Assembly: GCA_945494195.1 (NCBI GenBank)
Contig: CALYVJ010000117.1
Location: 1 to 6,213, forward strand
From: an uncultured Selenomonas sp.
GTDB taxonomy: Bacteria > Bacillota > Negativicutes > Selenomonadales > Selenomonadaceae
DNA: 6,213 nt
Direction of reading: 5' to 3'
Shown here: one piece after another, positions 1-6,129 of the stretch
How the letters are laid out: every line of letters begins with the position of its first letter
How positions within the stretch are numbered: position 1 is the first letter of the stretch
The notes under the pieces: model-generated
Databases searched by the model: none
Told to the model about the DNA's origin: nothing
What the model saw: only the letters and a program-made list of their open reading frames with translations
Position numbers and translations under genes: made by a program

Positions 1-126
1 GTTTTCTTTGAAGGTGTCATGGTAATGGACAAGGACGAGAAAGTCAAGAACAATCGCCTTGGCTTGTTGAAATCCATCGATGCGCTGGTAAAACGCGTAG
101 CGGATTTCTCGAAGGTGGTACTGTAA
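1..126 (+). CDS. glyS: Glycyl-tRNA synthetase beta subunit, C-terminal end (partial)
   Basis: Frame 1 is open from the window edge to a TAA at 124-126 and gives the last 41 residues of a protein. The segments FFEGVMVM, NNRLGLL and the ending VADFSKVVL are characteristic of the extreme C-terminus of the beta subunit of the bacterial alpha2beta2 glycyl-tRNA synthetase, where the anticodon-binding (DALR-type) domain lies. The enzyme charges tRNA-Gly with glycine in the cytoplasm; the beta subunit supplies most tRNA contacts. The family is about 690 residues, so some 94 percent of the gene lies outside the window. The alpha subunit gene glyQ normally sits directly upstream, which cannot be seen here. 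The gene ends just before a strong terminator, so it is probably the last gene of its operon. Identification rests on a short tail but the match to the family pattern is close. Confidence 0.9.
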   Translation, partial: VFFEGVMVMDKDEKVKNNRLGLLKSIDALVKRVADFSKVVL

Positions 127-144
127 TTTCTTTTGGGATTATTC

Positions 145-176
145 AAAATTCCCCCGTGTTTTCGGGGGAGTTTTTT
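145..176 (+). terminator. Rho-independent terminator after glyS
   Basis: CCCCCG (151-156) pairs with CGGGGG (163-168) around a six-base loop, and flanking A/T bases extend the stem to 145-156/163-174 with one G-T wobble. Six T residues follow at 171-176. The hairpin starts 18 bases after the glyS stop. It ends only about 21 bases before the add start codon, so it may also affect add expression. Confidence 0.93.
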
Positions 177-197
177 CTATAAAAAGGGAGGACTATT

Positions 198-1196
198 ATG
201 AACGGGAAATTTGTTTCAAAATACATCGATCTCCATGCACATCTGGATGGTTCGATTACAGTGGAAATCCTCAAGAAATTGGCGGAAATCCAGCAGCTGG
301 AGCTGCCGGTGGCAACGGATGCCGAACTGGAAAACCTCATTACGGTGTCGGAGAATTGTCAGAGTCTCAATGAATTTTTGCAGTGCTTTGAACTGCCGGG
401 AAAATACATGCAGACGGAAATAGGAATCCGCGAGGCGGTAAAATTGGTCCTGGCCAATATGGCAGCAGGCGGTGTTGTCTATGCGGAAATCCGCTTTGCC
501 CCCCAGTTGCATACGTTCAGGGGACTGACTCAGGAAGAAGTCATACAAGCGGCGCTGGCTGGTCTTAAAGAAGCATCGATTCCGGCCAATTTGATTCTCT
601 GCTGCATGCGCGGGGATGACAACGCCGCGCAGAATAAGGAGACAGTGGAACTGGCTAAGAAATATCTGGTAGCGGATGGCGGTGTCGTGGCTGTCGATTT
701 GGCGGGAGCTGAGGCGCTGTTTCCCAATGAGGGGTTCCGGGAACTTTTGCAGGCTGCTCATGAGGCGGGGATTCCGCTTACGATTCATAGCGGCGAAGCT
801 GGTGGCCCGGAAAATGTGGAGAGTGCCATCGAAATGGGGGCTCTTCGCGTAGGACACGGCGTGCGAATTGCCGGTAACGACCGCATCATGCAGCTGGTCA
901 AGGAAAAGGGCATTACGCTGGAGATGGCTCCTACCAGCAATCGTCAAACGAAAACTGTGGTGGATATGAAGACAGAATATCCGCTGAAACAATTCCTGCA
1001 GTATGGGTTAAAGGTCACGATCAATACCGATGATATGGCGGTGGAAGGAACAACACTGGCTGAGGAATTCCGCTATATTGAGCGCGAGTTTGGCATAACG
1101 CCAGAAGAAGAGAAACGTATGCTGGGCTATGCTGTGGCGGCTGCGTTTACATCCGAAGCACGCAAAGCCGAACTTAAAAAGATTTTAGCATTATAA
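198..1196 (+). CDS. add: Adenosine deaminase
   Basis: A 332-residue metal-dependent hydrolase of the adenosine/AMP deaminase family, at the usual bacterial length. It is expected to convert adenosine and deoxyadenosine to inosine and deoxyinosine plus ammonia in the cytosol, for purine salvage. Visible motifs, in order: the zinc-binding HAH pair in HAHLDGS (H13, H15); YAEIRFAP (95-102); CMRGD (136-140); DLAGAE (167-172), lining the substrate pocket; HSGEAG (H197 zinc ligand, E200 proton donor); VGHG (catalytic H220); TSN (246-248); and NTDD (D278 zinc ligand, D279). The catalytic set is complete, so the enzyme should be active. The ATG at 198 is preceded by GGGAGG (186-191) at 6-base spacing, and the N-terminus runs straight into the family's first strand. 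The related adenine deaminases are a possible alternative, but HSGEAG and the CMRGD segment fit adenosine deaminase better. No promoter is obvious in the 71 bases after glyS. The gene faces the OstA-like gene across a shared terminator. Confidence 0.93.
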   Translation: MNGKFVSKYIDLHAHLDGSITVEILKKLAEIQQLELPVATDAELENLITVSENCQSLNEFLQCFELPGKYMQTEIGIREAVKLVLANMAAGGVVYAEIRFAPQLHTFRGLTQEEVIQAALAGLKEASIPANLILCCMRGDDNAAQNKETVELAKKYLVADGGVVAVDLAGAEALFPNEGFRELLQAAHEAGIPLTIHSGEAGGPENVESAIEMGALRVGHGVRIAGNDRIMQLVKEKGITLEMAPTSNRQTKTVVDMKTEYPLKQFLQYGLKVTINTDDMAVEGTTLAEEFRYIEREFGITPEEEKRMLGYAVAAAFTSEARKAELKKILAL

Positions 1197-1235
1197 AAGA
1201 AAAGCAGGCCTTCCCGATTGCGGAAGGCCTGCTTT
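1189..1235. terminator. Shared bidirectional terminator between convergent add and the OstA-like gene
   Basis: AAAGCAGGCCTTCC (1201-1214) pairs perfectly with GGAAGGCCTGCTTT (1222-1235) around a seven-base loop. The stem begins 4 bases after the add stop and lies 5 bases beyond the stop of the minus-strand gene. Read on the minus strand, the stem is followed by a T-rich tract (1205 down to 1191), a good terminator tail. On the plus strand only the TTT closing the stem is present, so termination of add relies more on stem stability. Confidence 0.92.
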
Positions 1236-1240
1236 GGTCA

Positions 1241-1783
1241 TTAGCGTATTTTTCCTGTATCCAAATCGTATTCCATATGGCCGGCGGTACGTTGTTCTCC
1301 TTTTTGGATGCAGAGGACATGGCCGTCGAAGGACGCGATTCGCGTGCACCAGTTGTAGACCATGTTATCAGAATGGATGGCAAGCCCTGGGCGTTCGAGA
1401 CTGCAGTTTGGCCCGAAGAACCAGGCCACATTGGCCTGCAGGTCTGCGTAGACAGCACCACCGGTGAAGTGAAGGTCTCCTTCCATGAGCTGGGTATTGT
1501 TTTCGGTCCAAAGCTGCAGGGTTTTTGTGCTGATTTTGGCCGTATCAGTGCGAAAAGTCCGGCTGCCAAATTGGATCATGACATTTCCTCTCAGGGTATA
1601 GCGGGCGGTGTCGGGATTATAGCTGCTGTGGTCAGCAGTTACGATCGCTTTGTCATGTCCTTGAATGATACTGTCTGTGGTGCTAACCGTGATGGTTTGA
1701 CGGGCACTGGCAGCCTGCGGCAGTGCGGCCAGGTTAAGACTGACAAGTGCTGCCGCCAGGAGCAGTCTGGCGTATTTTCTCAT
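1241..1783 (-). CDS. Secreted OstA/LptA-like periplasmic protein
   Basis: A 180-residue protein with a classical signal peptide: basic start MRKYAR, hydrophobic core LLLAAALVSLNLAAL, and cleavage after ASA at residue 27, leaving about 153 mature residues. There is no lipobox cysteine. The mature part looks like the OstA/LptA beta-jellyroll: a first repeat near 44-85, with an A-x-Y...YTLRGNV core followed by a TDTAKIS segment, and a second near 135-178, where SDNMVYN, FDGHV and MEYDLDTGKI repeat the pattern. LptA proteins form the periplasmic bridge carrying lipopolysaccharide from the inner to the outer membrane. That role is inferred here, not shown. The ATG at 1783 has AAGGAGG (complement of 1791-1797) at 7-base spacing. 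Three cysteines (127, 146, 158) are unusual for LptA. It stands alone here, divergent from dgt and without lptB or lptC beside it, so it may be a second OstA-domain protein instead of the main LptA. Confidence 0.78.
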   Translation of the reverse strand: MRKYARLLLAAALVSLNLAALPQAASARQTITVSTTDSIIQGHDKAIVTADHSSYNPDTARYTLRGNVMIQFGSRTFRTDTAKISTKTLQLWTENNTQLMEGDLHFTGGAVYADLQANVAWFFGPNCSLERPGLAIHSDNMVYNWCTRIASFDGHVLCIQKGEQRTAGHMEYDLDTGKIR

Positions 1784-1822
1784 GCTGAAACCTCCTTATC
1801 GTTGGGGCTTTCTGTTTCTTTT

Positions 1823-1851
1823 ATTGTACCGTAAAGAAAAAACTTTTGCAA
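1823..1851 (-). promoter_or_regulatory. Probable sigma-70 promoter of the OstA-like gene
   Basis: On the minus strand TTGCAA (complement of 1846-1851, 4 of 6 matches to TTGACA) lies 17 bases before TACAAT (complement of 1823-1828, 5 of 6 to TATAAT). The start of transcription would fall near 1816, about 33 bases before the ATG. The -35 box sits within a perfect ten-base palindrome TTTTGCAAAA (1844-1853), which could be an operator or chance in A/T-rich DNA. Confidence 0.6.
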
Positions 1852-1866
1852 AAATGGCGAAAAAAC

Positions 1867-1895
1867 AAGACTTTTTTGGTCAAATAGTGTAATAT
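1867..1895 (+). promoter_or_regulatory. Candidate promoter of dgt
   Basis: AAGACT (1867-1872, only the GAC core matches TTGACA) is spaced 17 bases from TAATAT (1890-1895), which is preceded by a G/T-rich AGTG. The box is weak at -35. Its position, about 33 bases before the dgt start codon and back to back with the opposite promoter at 1823-1851, is what makes it plausible. Confidence 0.35.
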
Positions 1896-1913
1896 AAAAA
1901 GGAAACCCTGTAG

Positions 1914-1920
1914 AAGGAGG
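1914..1920 (+). promoter_or_regulatory. Ribosome binding site that fixes the dgt start
   Basis: AAGGAGG ends 7 bases before the ATG at 1928 but only 1 base before an in-frame GTG at 1922. The spacing selects the ATG, so the two extra residues from the GTG should not be included. Confidence 0.85.
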
Positions 1921-1927
1921 AGTGGCT

Positions 1928-2926
1928 ATGAATGTAAGAGAACGTTTGGAAGCGCAGGAATATGAAATTTTATCGCCTCATGCTGCCAAAAGCCGTGACG
2001 CCCGTCGGAAATTTCCGATGGAGGAATGTCAGTTCCGGACGAAGTTTCAACGGGATCGCGATCGGATCTTGCATTCCAAGTCTTTCCGGCGTCTCAAACA
2101 CAAGACTCAGGTTTATATCGTGTCGGGAGATCACTATCGTACCCGTATGACGCATAGCCTGGAGGTTTCACAGATTTCCCGGACCATTGCTCGGGGCTTG
2201 CGGCTTAATGAGGATCTGGCCGAGGCGATTGCTCTGGGCCATGATGTTGGTCATACGCCCTTTGGTCATGCCGGGGAGGCGGCCATGGCTAAATTGACTG
2301 GCCATTTTGCTCACAATGAGCAGAGCCTCCGGGTGGTGGAGTTTTTGGAACGCAGTGGACAGGGGCTAAACCTTACCTTTGAGGTTAAGGATGGTATTGT
2401 GAACCATACGGGGCCAGTAATGCCGAAAACTTTGGAAGGGCGTATTGTGCGCACCGCTGACCGCATTGCCTATCTTTGTCATGATTACGATGACAGTTTG
2501 CGGGCAAGACTGCTGCAGCCCGGGGAACTTCCCAAGCTAGTCTATGAACGGCTGGGGGAGGATACTTCGGCGATGATTACGAGTATGGTTTCCGATATGA
2601 TTGTAAGTTCCATGGATAAGGACGACATTTTCCTTTCGGCTGAGGTCAAAGAGGCAATGGACACGTTCCGCAGTTTCATGTTTGAGCACATCTATCATTC
2701 GGAGACTCTGGCTCATGAGCGTCGTCAGGCAGTTTATGTATTGCGGGCGTTGTATGAATGGTTCTTGGAACATTTCGATGAACTTCCAGAGGAATTCGTC
2801 CGCCGGGAAGAACGCTGGGGCCGGCAGAAAATCATTACCGATTATGTAGCTGGTCTTACCGATAGTTATGCGGTGCAGTTGTTCAACGAGATTTTTATAC
2901 CGCCGGTTGGTTTTATGGTTCATTGA
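1928..2926 (+). CDS. dgt: Deoxyguanosinetriphosphate triphosphohydrolase-like protein (HD domain)
   Basis: A 332-residue HD-superfamily phosphohydrolase of the dGTPase-like type found in Gram-positive and many other bacteria, shorter than the roughly 500-residue enterobacterial Dgt. It is expected to split dNTPs, chiefly dGTP, into deoxynucleoside and tripolyphosphate and so adjust the dNTP pool. Metal ligands are visible: H76 in RMTHSLEV, H105-D106 in GHDVGHTPFGHAGE, and D178 in RTADRIAYLCHD. The N-terminal FRTKFQRDRDRILHSKSFRRLKHKTQV block (37-63) is the family signature and helps bind nucleotide. The C-terminal ITDYVAGLTDSYA (303-315) is also typical. All catalytic residues are present. 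Substrate range and any nucleotide activation cannot be told from sequence. It lies upstream of dnaG and rpoD on the same strand with no convincing terminator, which would link dNTP control to replication priming if they are co-transcribed. Confidence 0.92.
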   Translation: MNVRERLEAQEYEILSPHAAKSRDARRKFPMEECQFRTKFQRDRDRILHSKSFRRLKHKTQVYIVSGDHYRTRMTHSLEVSQISRTIARGLRLNEDLAEAIALGHDVGHTPFGHAGEAAMAKLTGHFAHNEQSLRVVEFLERSGQGLNLTFEVKDGIVNHTGPVMPKTLEGRIVRTADRIAYLCHDYDDSLRARLLQPGELPKLVYERLGEDTSAMITSMVSDMIVSSMDKDDIFLSAEVKEAMDTFRSFMFEHIYHSETLAHERRQAVYVLRALYEWFLEHFDELPEEFVRREERWGRQKIITDYVAGLTDSYAVQLFNEIFIPPVGFMVH

Positions 2927-2940
2927 GATATTATTTTTCA

Positions 2941-2975
2941 AATTTGTCAAGAGGAAAAAAGGATATTGGCAAATT
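2941..2975. repeat. Inverted repeat just downstream of dgt
   Basis: AATTTGTCAA (2941-2950) and TTGGCAAATT (2966-2975) are ten-base arms matching at all but one position, which is a G-T wobble in plus-strand RNA. They flank a 15-base purine-rich loop. No T run follows, so it is a poor terminator. It could be an mRNA 3' stabilising hairpin for dgt or an operator upstream of dnaG. Confidence 0.5.
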
Positions 2976-3110
2976 ATGAGGAATATAAATATTGTAAAAA
3001 GGGTTGTATACTTTGTGGCTGATAGAGAACTTTTGCATTTTAGCAGGAGTTTTTCTGTGGGTGGCGAATGATATACAGGTGTCTTATTATAAAGTATCTG
3101 ATTGGTCAAT

Positions 3111-3116
3111 GAGGGG
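3111..3116 (+). promoter_or_regulatory. Ribosome binding site that fixes the dnaG start
   Basis: GAGGGG ends 7 bases before the ATG at 3124. The in-frame ATG at 3109 overlaps this site and has none of its own, and the further upstream TTG at 3004 has no purine-rich site. The start at 3124 also gives the usual primase N-terminus, MRSERMDEFVEQVR. Confidence 0.8.
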
Positions 3117-3123
3117 TCTAAGT

Positions 3124-4914
3124 ATGCGCAGCGAGAGAATGGACGAATTTGTGGAACAGGTTCGTTCACAGTCTGATATTCTGAACGTCGTTCAGAGCTA
3201 TGTTCCCTTGAAGCGTAAAGGCAATCGTTATTGGGGCTGCTGCCCGTTTCATAACGAGAAAACCCCCTCATTTTCTGTCGTTCCGGACAAAGGTTTTTTC
3301 TATTGCTTTGGGTGTCATGCTGGGGGAAATGTCTTCAAGTTCCTTTCAATGATTGAAAACGTCACCTATTTTGAAGCAATCAAACTTCAAGCTGAAAAAC
3401 TTGGAATTCCGTTGCCGGAGCGTCAGCGTACACCGGAGGAGATTGCTCGGGAACGGGAGCTGGCGGATTTACGCAAGGTCAATGAGATGGCCCGTGATTT
3501 TTTCCATAATTGTTTGACGATGACATCTTATGGACAGGCTGGCAAAGCTTATTATGCTGGACGTGGCATCTCAAGGGAGACCATTGAGGAGTTTAAGTTG
3601 GGGTATGCTCCGAATGCCTGGGATAAGTTGTCTACAGCTTTTTTGAAGCGTGGAGTAAAGCAGGATTTTTTGTTGGCAAGTGGGCTCTCGGCTGAACGCA
3701 ATAACGGCGGTGGCCTTTATGACCGGTTCCGCAATCGTGTGATCATTCCCATAGCGGATGAGCGCGGGCGCGTGGTCGGCTTTGGAGGTCGTGTGTTGGA
3801 TGACAGCAAGCCGAAATACCTCAATACACCGGAAACGATACTGTTCAATAAGCGAAAACTCCTTTTTGGACTGGATCGCTCACATCGGGCAATCCAGCAG
3901 GCAGGCTATGCCATTGTCGTAGAAGGCTACATGGATGCGATTTCTGTATTTGGTGCTGGCGTGCGCAACGTCGTGGCATCACTCGGAACTGCGTTTACTG
4001 TGGAGCATTGCAAGAAGCTCCTGCGCTATGCGCCGGAGATATATTTTTGTTACGACAGTGATGAAGCTGGTCAAAAAGCAACGATTCGGGCACTTTCCAT
4101 TGTGCGGGACACAGGAGCCATAGTGAAGGTTATTGTGGTACCGGATGGTAAGGACCCGGATGAATATATTCGCAAGCACGGAGCGGATGCTTTTCGCCAG
4201 CTGGTGAAAGTGGCGCTGCCGTTGGTGGAATACCGTTTGAAGTATGTTCTTGCCCACAACAATATTGATACATTGGAAGGGAAGGTCAAGGCACTTCACG
4301 AAATGCTGCCGGTTTTAGCCGGCATTCGTGAGACAGCGGTTCGCAGCGAATATGAAAAGAAGCTTGCGCAGACCTTATTGCTGGACGAGGGTGTCGTGCG
4401 CACGGAGCTTCAACACTTTGCCCGTGGGACGGAATTTCAAGAGGAAATTCCGTCGCGTATACCCATCAGACAGGTGGTAAAAAAACAGGACAATGCGCTC
4501 AGGCGGGCTGGGCGCACCGTCATCCGCATGGTATGGCAGGATGTTTCGCTTGTCTACCATGTCGGTTCGGTACTGCCGATTGAAGGGATTGGAGACCCCG
4601 TCCAGCGGGAGATCCTGAAGTTCATGCAGGAATTGGGCAGCCAGGGGCAGGCTCCGGATGATGTAACGGCCGCGGAAAAACTCAGCGAGGACGCGGCGGC
4701 AGAACTCTCCCGGGCACTGGTAGAAGATTTGGGTGGACGTGAGGAAACCGAAGCCTACAACGACTCCCTGAAAGTGCTCAAAAAATCGTACCTCTACACG
4801 CTATTTATGGAACATTCCCGCAAGGCCAATGAGATGATGCAGGCCGGGGACATGGCGTATGTTGAGGAATTGAATGAGGTTATGAGAATAAAAAATGAAA
4901 TGGATGAATGGTAA
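3124..4914 (+). CDS. dnaG: DNA primase
   Basis: A 596-residue DnaG-type primase, the normal length for the family, making the short RNA primers for leading and lagging strand synthesis at the fork. Domains in order: an N-terminal CHC2 zinc finger with C40, H43, C61 and C64 (CPFH and CFGC); the basic RNA-polymerase core around LYDRFRNRVIIPI (198-210) and VGFGGR (218-223); the Toprim domain with EGYMD (E267-D271), YDSDEAG (D311, D313) and DGKDPDEY (D341, D344), which hold the catalytic metals; a linker near 425-455; and a C-terminal helical region (about 460-596) expected to bind the replicative helicase DnaB. The first two domains are strongly conserved; the C-terminal region is more divergent, as usual. 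All key residues are present. It precedes rpoD by 47 bases with no terminator, the core of the macromolecular synthesis operon. rpsU, seen upstream in enterobacteria, is absent and dgt takes that place. Confidence 0.97.
   Translation: MRSERMDEFVEQVRSQSDILNVVQSYVPLKRKGNRYWGCCPFHNEKTPSFSVVPDKGFFYCFGCHAGGNVFKFLSMIENVTYFEAIKLQAEKLGIPLPERQRTPEEIARERELADLRKVNEMARDFFHNCLTMTSYGQAGKAYYAGRGISRETIEEFKLGYAPNAWDKLSTAFLKRGVKQDFLLASGLSAERNNGGGLYDRFRNRVIIPIADERGRVVGFGGRVLDDSKPKYLNTPETILFNKRKLLFGLDRSHRAIQQAGYAIVVEGYMDAISVFGAGVRNVVASLGTAFTVEHCKKLLRYAPEIYFCYDSDEAGQKATIRALSIVRDTGAIVKVIVVPDGKDPDEYIRKHGADAFRQLVKVALPLVEYRLKYVLAHNNIDTLEGKVKALHEMLPVLAGIRETAVRSEYEKKLAQTLLLDEGVVRTELQHFARGTEFQEEIPSRIPIRQVVKKQDNALRRAGRTVIRMVWQDVSLVYHVGSVLPIEGIGDPVQREILKFMQELGSQGQAPDDVTAAEKLSEDAAAELSRALVEDLGGREETEAYNDSLKVLKKSYLYTLFMEHSRKANEMMQAGDMAYVEELNEVMRIKNEMDEW
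4428..4454. repeat. Perfect 11-bp inverted repeat inside dnaG
   Basis: GACGGAATTTC (4428-4438) is exactly reverse-complementary to GAAATTCCGTC (4444-4454), with a five-base AAGAG loop. It falls in the dnaG codons for residues about 435-444, the linker between the Toprim region and the C-terminal helicase-binding region. No T run follows, so it is not a standard terminator. It would form a stable hairpin in the dnaG-rpoD mRNA. Confidence 0.75.
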
Positions 4915-4961
4915 GTTGTATAGAGTAGCAGGTATGGAATGTGAGGAAAGGGGGATGCTGA

Positions 4962-6092
4962 ATGGCTGAGGCTAAGAAAAAAAAGGCTGAAGCTGGCAGC
5001 AAGAACCGCAGCTCGGAGATTGTAGACAACCTTTTGTCAAAAGGCAAGAAAAACGGTGGGACGTTAACATATGGTGAACTCGTTGAGGCGTTGCAGACGC
5101 AGGATTTGTCGCCGGACGAGATTGATAATATGTATGATATGTTCAGTACGAAAGGTATTGAAATTATCGATGATTCCAATAGCGTTGACCAGCAGGATGA
5201 CGATGTAGATCTTGATGATAAGGATGAAGAGGTCGAAATCGACCTGTCCGTACCTGAGGGCGTCAGCATCGATGATCCGGTTCGCATGTATCTCAAAGAA
5301 ATCGGGCGGGTACCTCTTCTGACAGCAGAAGAGGAAGTTGCTCTGGCTAAGCGCATGCAGGATGGCGATGAAGTTGCCCAGAAGCGCCTGGCTGAGGCAA
5401 ACCTCCGTCTGGTAGTCAGCATCGCAAAACGTTATGTGGGGCGTGGCATGCTGTTCTTGGATTTGATTCAGGAGGGCAACCTGGGTCTTATTAAGGCTGT
5501 CGAGAAATTCGACTATACGAAGGGGTACAAATTCAGTACCTATGCTACTTGGTGGATTCGTCAGGCAATTACCCGTGCGATTGCGGATCAGGCGCGTACG
5601 ATTCGTATCCCTGTCCATATGGTGGAAACGATCAATAAGCTAATCCGTGTATCCCGTCAGCTCTTGCAGCAGCTGGGCCGTGAACCGACTCCAGAGGAGA
5701 TTGCCAAAGAGATGGAGATTACCGTGGAGCGTGTTCGCGAAATCATGAAGATTGCGCAGGAGCCTGTTTCCCTAGAAACCCCGATTGGTGAGGAAGAAGA
5801 TTCCCATTTGGGTGATTTCATCGAAGACCAGGATGCACCAGCACCAGCTGATGCTGCATCGTTCATGCTGCTCAAAGAGCAGCTGGAGGAAGTCCTCGAT
5901 ACGTTGACGCCGCGTGAGGAAAAGGTTTTGCGTCTGCGCTTTGGTTTGGATGATGGACGGGCACGTACGCTGGAAGAAGTTGGTCAGAACTTCGGCGTTA
6001 CTCGTGAGCGAATCCGTCAGATTGAGGCAAAGGCACTGCGAAAACTTCGCCATCCGAGCCGCAGCCGCAAATTGAAGGATTTCTTGGATTAA
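4962..6092 (+). CDS. rpoD: RNA polymerase principal sigma factor (SigA/RpoD)
   Basis: A 376-residue group 1 sigma-70 factor that directs RNA polymerase to housekeeping promoters. It resembles Firmicute SigA in size and lacks the large non-conserved insert of proteobacterial RpoD. Regions in order: a lysine-rich start and region 1.1 (about 18-70); a very acidic linker (76-94); region 1.2 beginning [11 protein letters not shown] (105-115); regions 2.1-2.4 (about 136-220), with [12 protein letters not shown], the core-binding [10 protein letters not shown], and [14 protein letters not shown] that melts and reads the -10 box; region 3 (about 221-300); and region 4 (about 305-372), with [21 protein letters not shown] (335-355) forming the helix-turn-helix for the -35 box. 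The ATG at 4962 has AGGGGG (4949-4954) at 7-base spacing. It follows dnaG by 47 bases with no terminator, so co-transcription is likely, though a separate promoter inside dnaG cannot be excluded. No terminator is seen before the tRNA promoter that starts 8 bases on. Confidence 0.98.
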   Translation: MAEAKKKKAEAGSKNRSSEIVDNLLSKGKKNGGTLTYGELVEALQTQDLSPDEIDNMYDMFSTKGIEIIDDSNSVDQQDDDVDLDDKDEEVEIDLSVPEGVSIDDPVRMYLKEIGRVPLLTAEEEVALAKRMQDGDEVAQKRLAEANLRLVVSIAKRYVGRGMLFLDLIQEGNLGLIKAVEKFDYTKGYKFSTYATWWIRQAITRAIADQARTIRIPVHMVETINKLIRVSRQLLQQLGREPTPEEIAKEMEITVERVREIMKIAQEPVSLETPIGEEEDSHLGDFIEDQDAPAPADAASFMLLKEQLEEVLDTLTPREEKVLRLRFGLDDGRARTLEEVGQNFGVTRERIRQIEAKALRKLRHPSRSRKLKDFLD

Positions 6093-6100
6093 AAATTTTC

Positions 6101-6129
6101 TTGACATTAATCCGACAGACAGCTATAAT
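6101..6129 (+). promoter_or_regulatory. Consensus sigma-70 promoter for tRNA-Asn
   Basis: TTGACA (6101-6106) and TATAAT (6124-6129) are both perfect consensus, separated by the ideal 17 bases. An A/T-rich AAAAATTTTC just upstream could act as an UP element. Transcription should begin near 6136, leaving a leader of about 27 bases to be trimmed from the tRNA. The bases between -10 and start are not GC-rich, so no clear stringent-control discriminator is seen. Confidence 0.93.

Larger units (their letters stand above)
2927..3123 (+). other. Non-coding leader between dgt and dnaG
   Basis: This A/T-rich gap of 197 bases holds no supportable gene. The dnaG frame stays open back to a TTG at 3004, but that extension lacks a ribosome binding site and is hydrophobic, unlike any primase N-terminus. 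A 31-codon ORF at 2976-3071 has no proper binding site either. Promoter-like pieces are present: TTGGCA (2966-2971, 5 of 6 to -35) with TATTGT 18 bases on, and a better isolated -10, TATACT (3007-3012, 5 of 6), with no matching -35. A start near 3019 would give a leader of about 105 bases. Within it, GCAGGAG plus a T run (3043-3054) and TGGCGAATG (3062-3070) look non-random. Confidence 0.4.

Noticed and set aside
216..992. Open frame of 258 codons on the minus strand opposite add
   Set aside because: It lies wholly within add, has no recognisable domain, and add itself has a full set of catalytic motifs and a good ribosome binding site.
1277..1834. Open frame of 185 codons on the plus strand opposite the OstA-like gene
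   Set aside because: The minus-strand protein has a signal peptide, domain repeats, ribosome binding site and promoter; the plus-strand frame has none and runs through the promoter region.
2976..3071. 31-codon ORF in the dnaG leader
   Set aside because: The nearest purine-rich site is about 13 bases away and the peptide shows no recognisable feature.
3004..3123. In-frame 40-residue N-terminal extension of dnaG from a TTG
   Set aside because: There is no ribosome binding site for the TTG, the residues are unlike primase, and the ATG at 3124 has a well-spaced GAGGGG.
2537..3271. Open frame of 244 codons on the minus strand across the dgt-dnaG junction
   Set aside because: It overlaps the conserved ends of two well-identified genes, its product has no recognisable features, and no ribosome binding site was evident.
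4308..4325. Short hairpin TGCCGG/CCGGCA in dnaG
   Set aside because: A six-base stem in coding DNA is expected by chance at this length.
4880..5618. Two overlapping minus-strand open frames opposite the start of rpoD
   Set aside because: They are shadows of the acidic, codon-biased N-terminal part of rpoD with no supporting start signals or domains.
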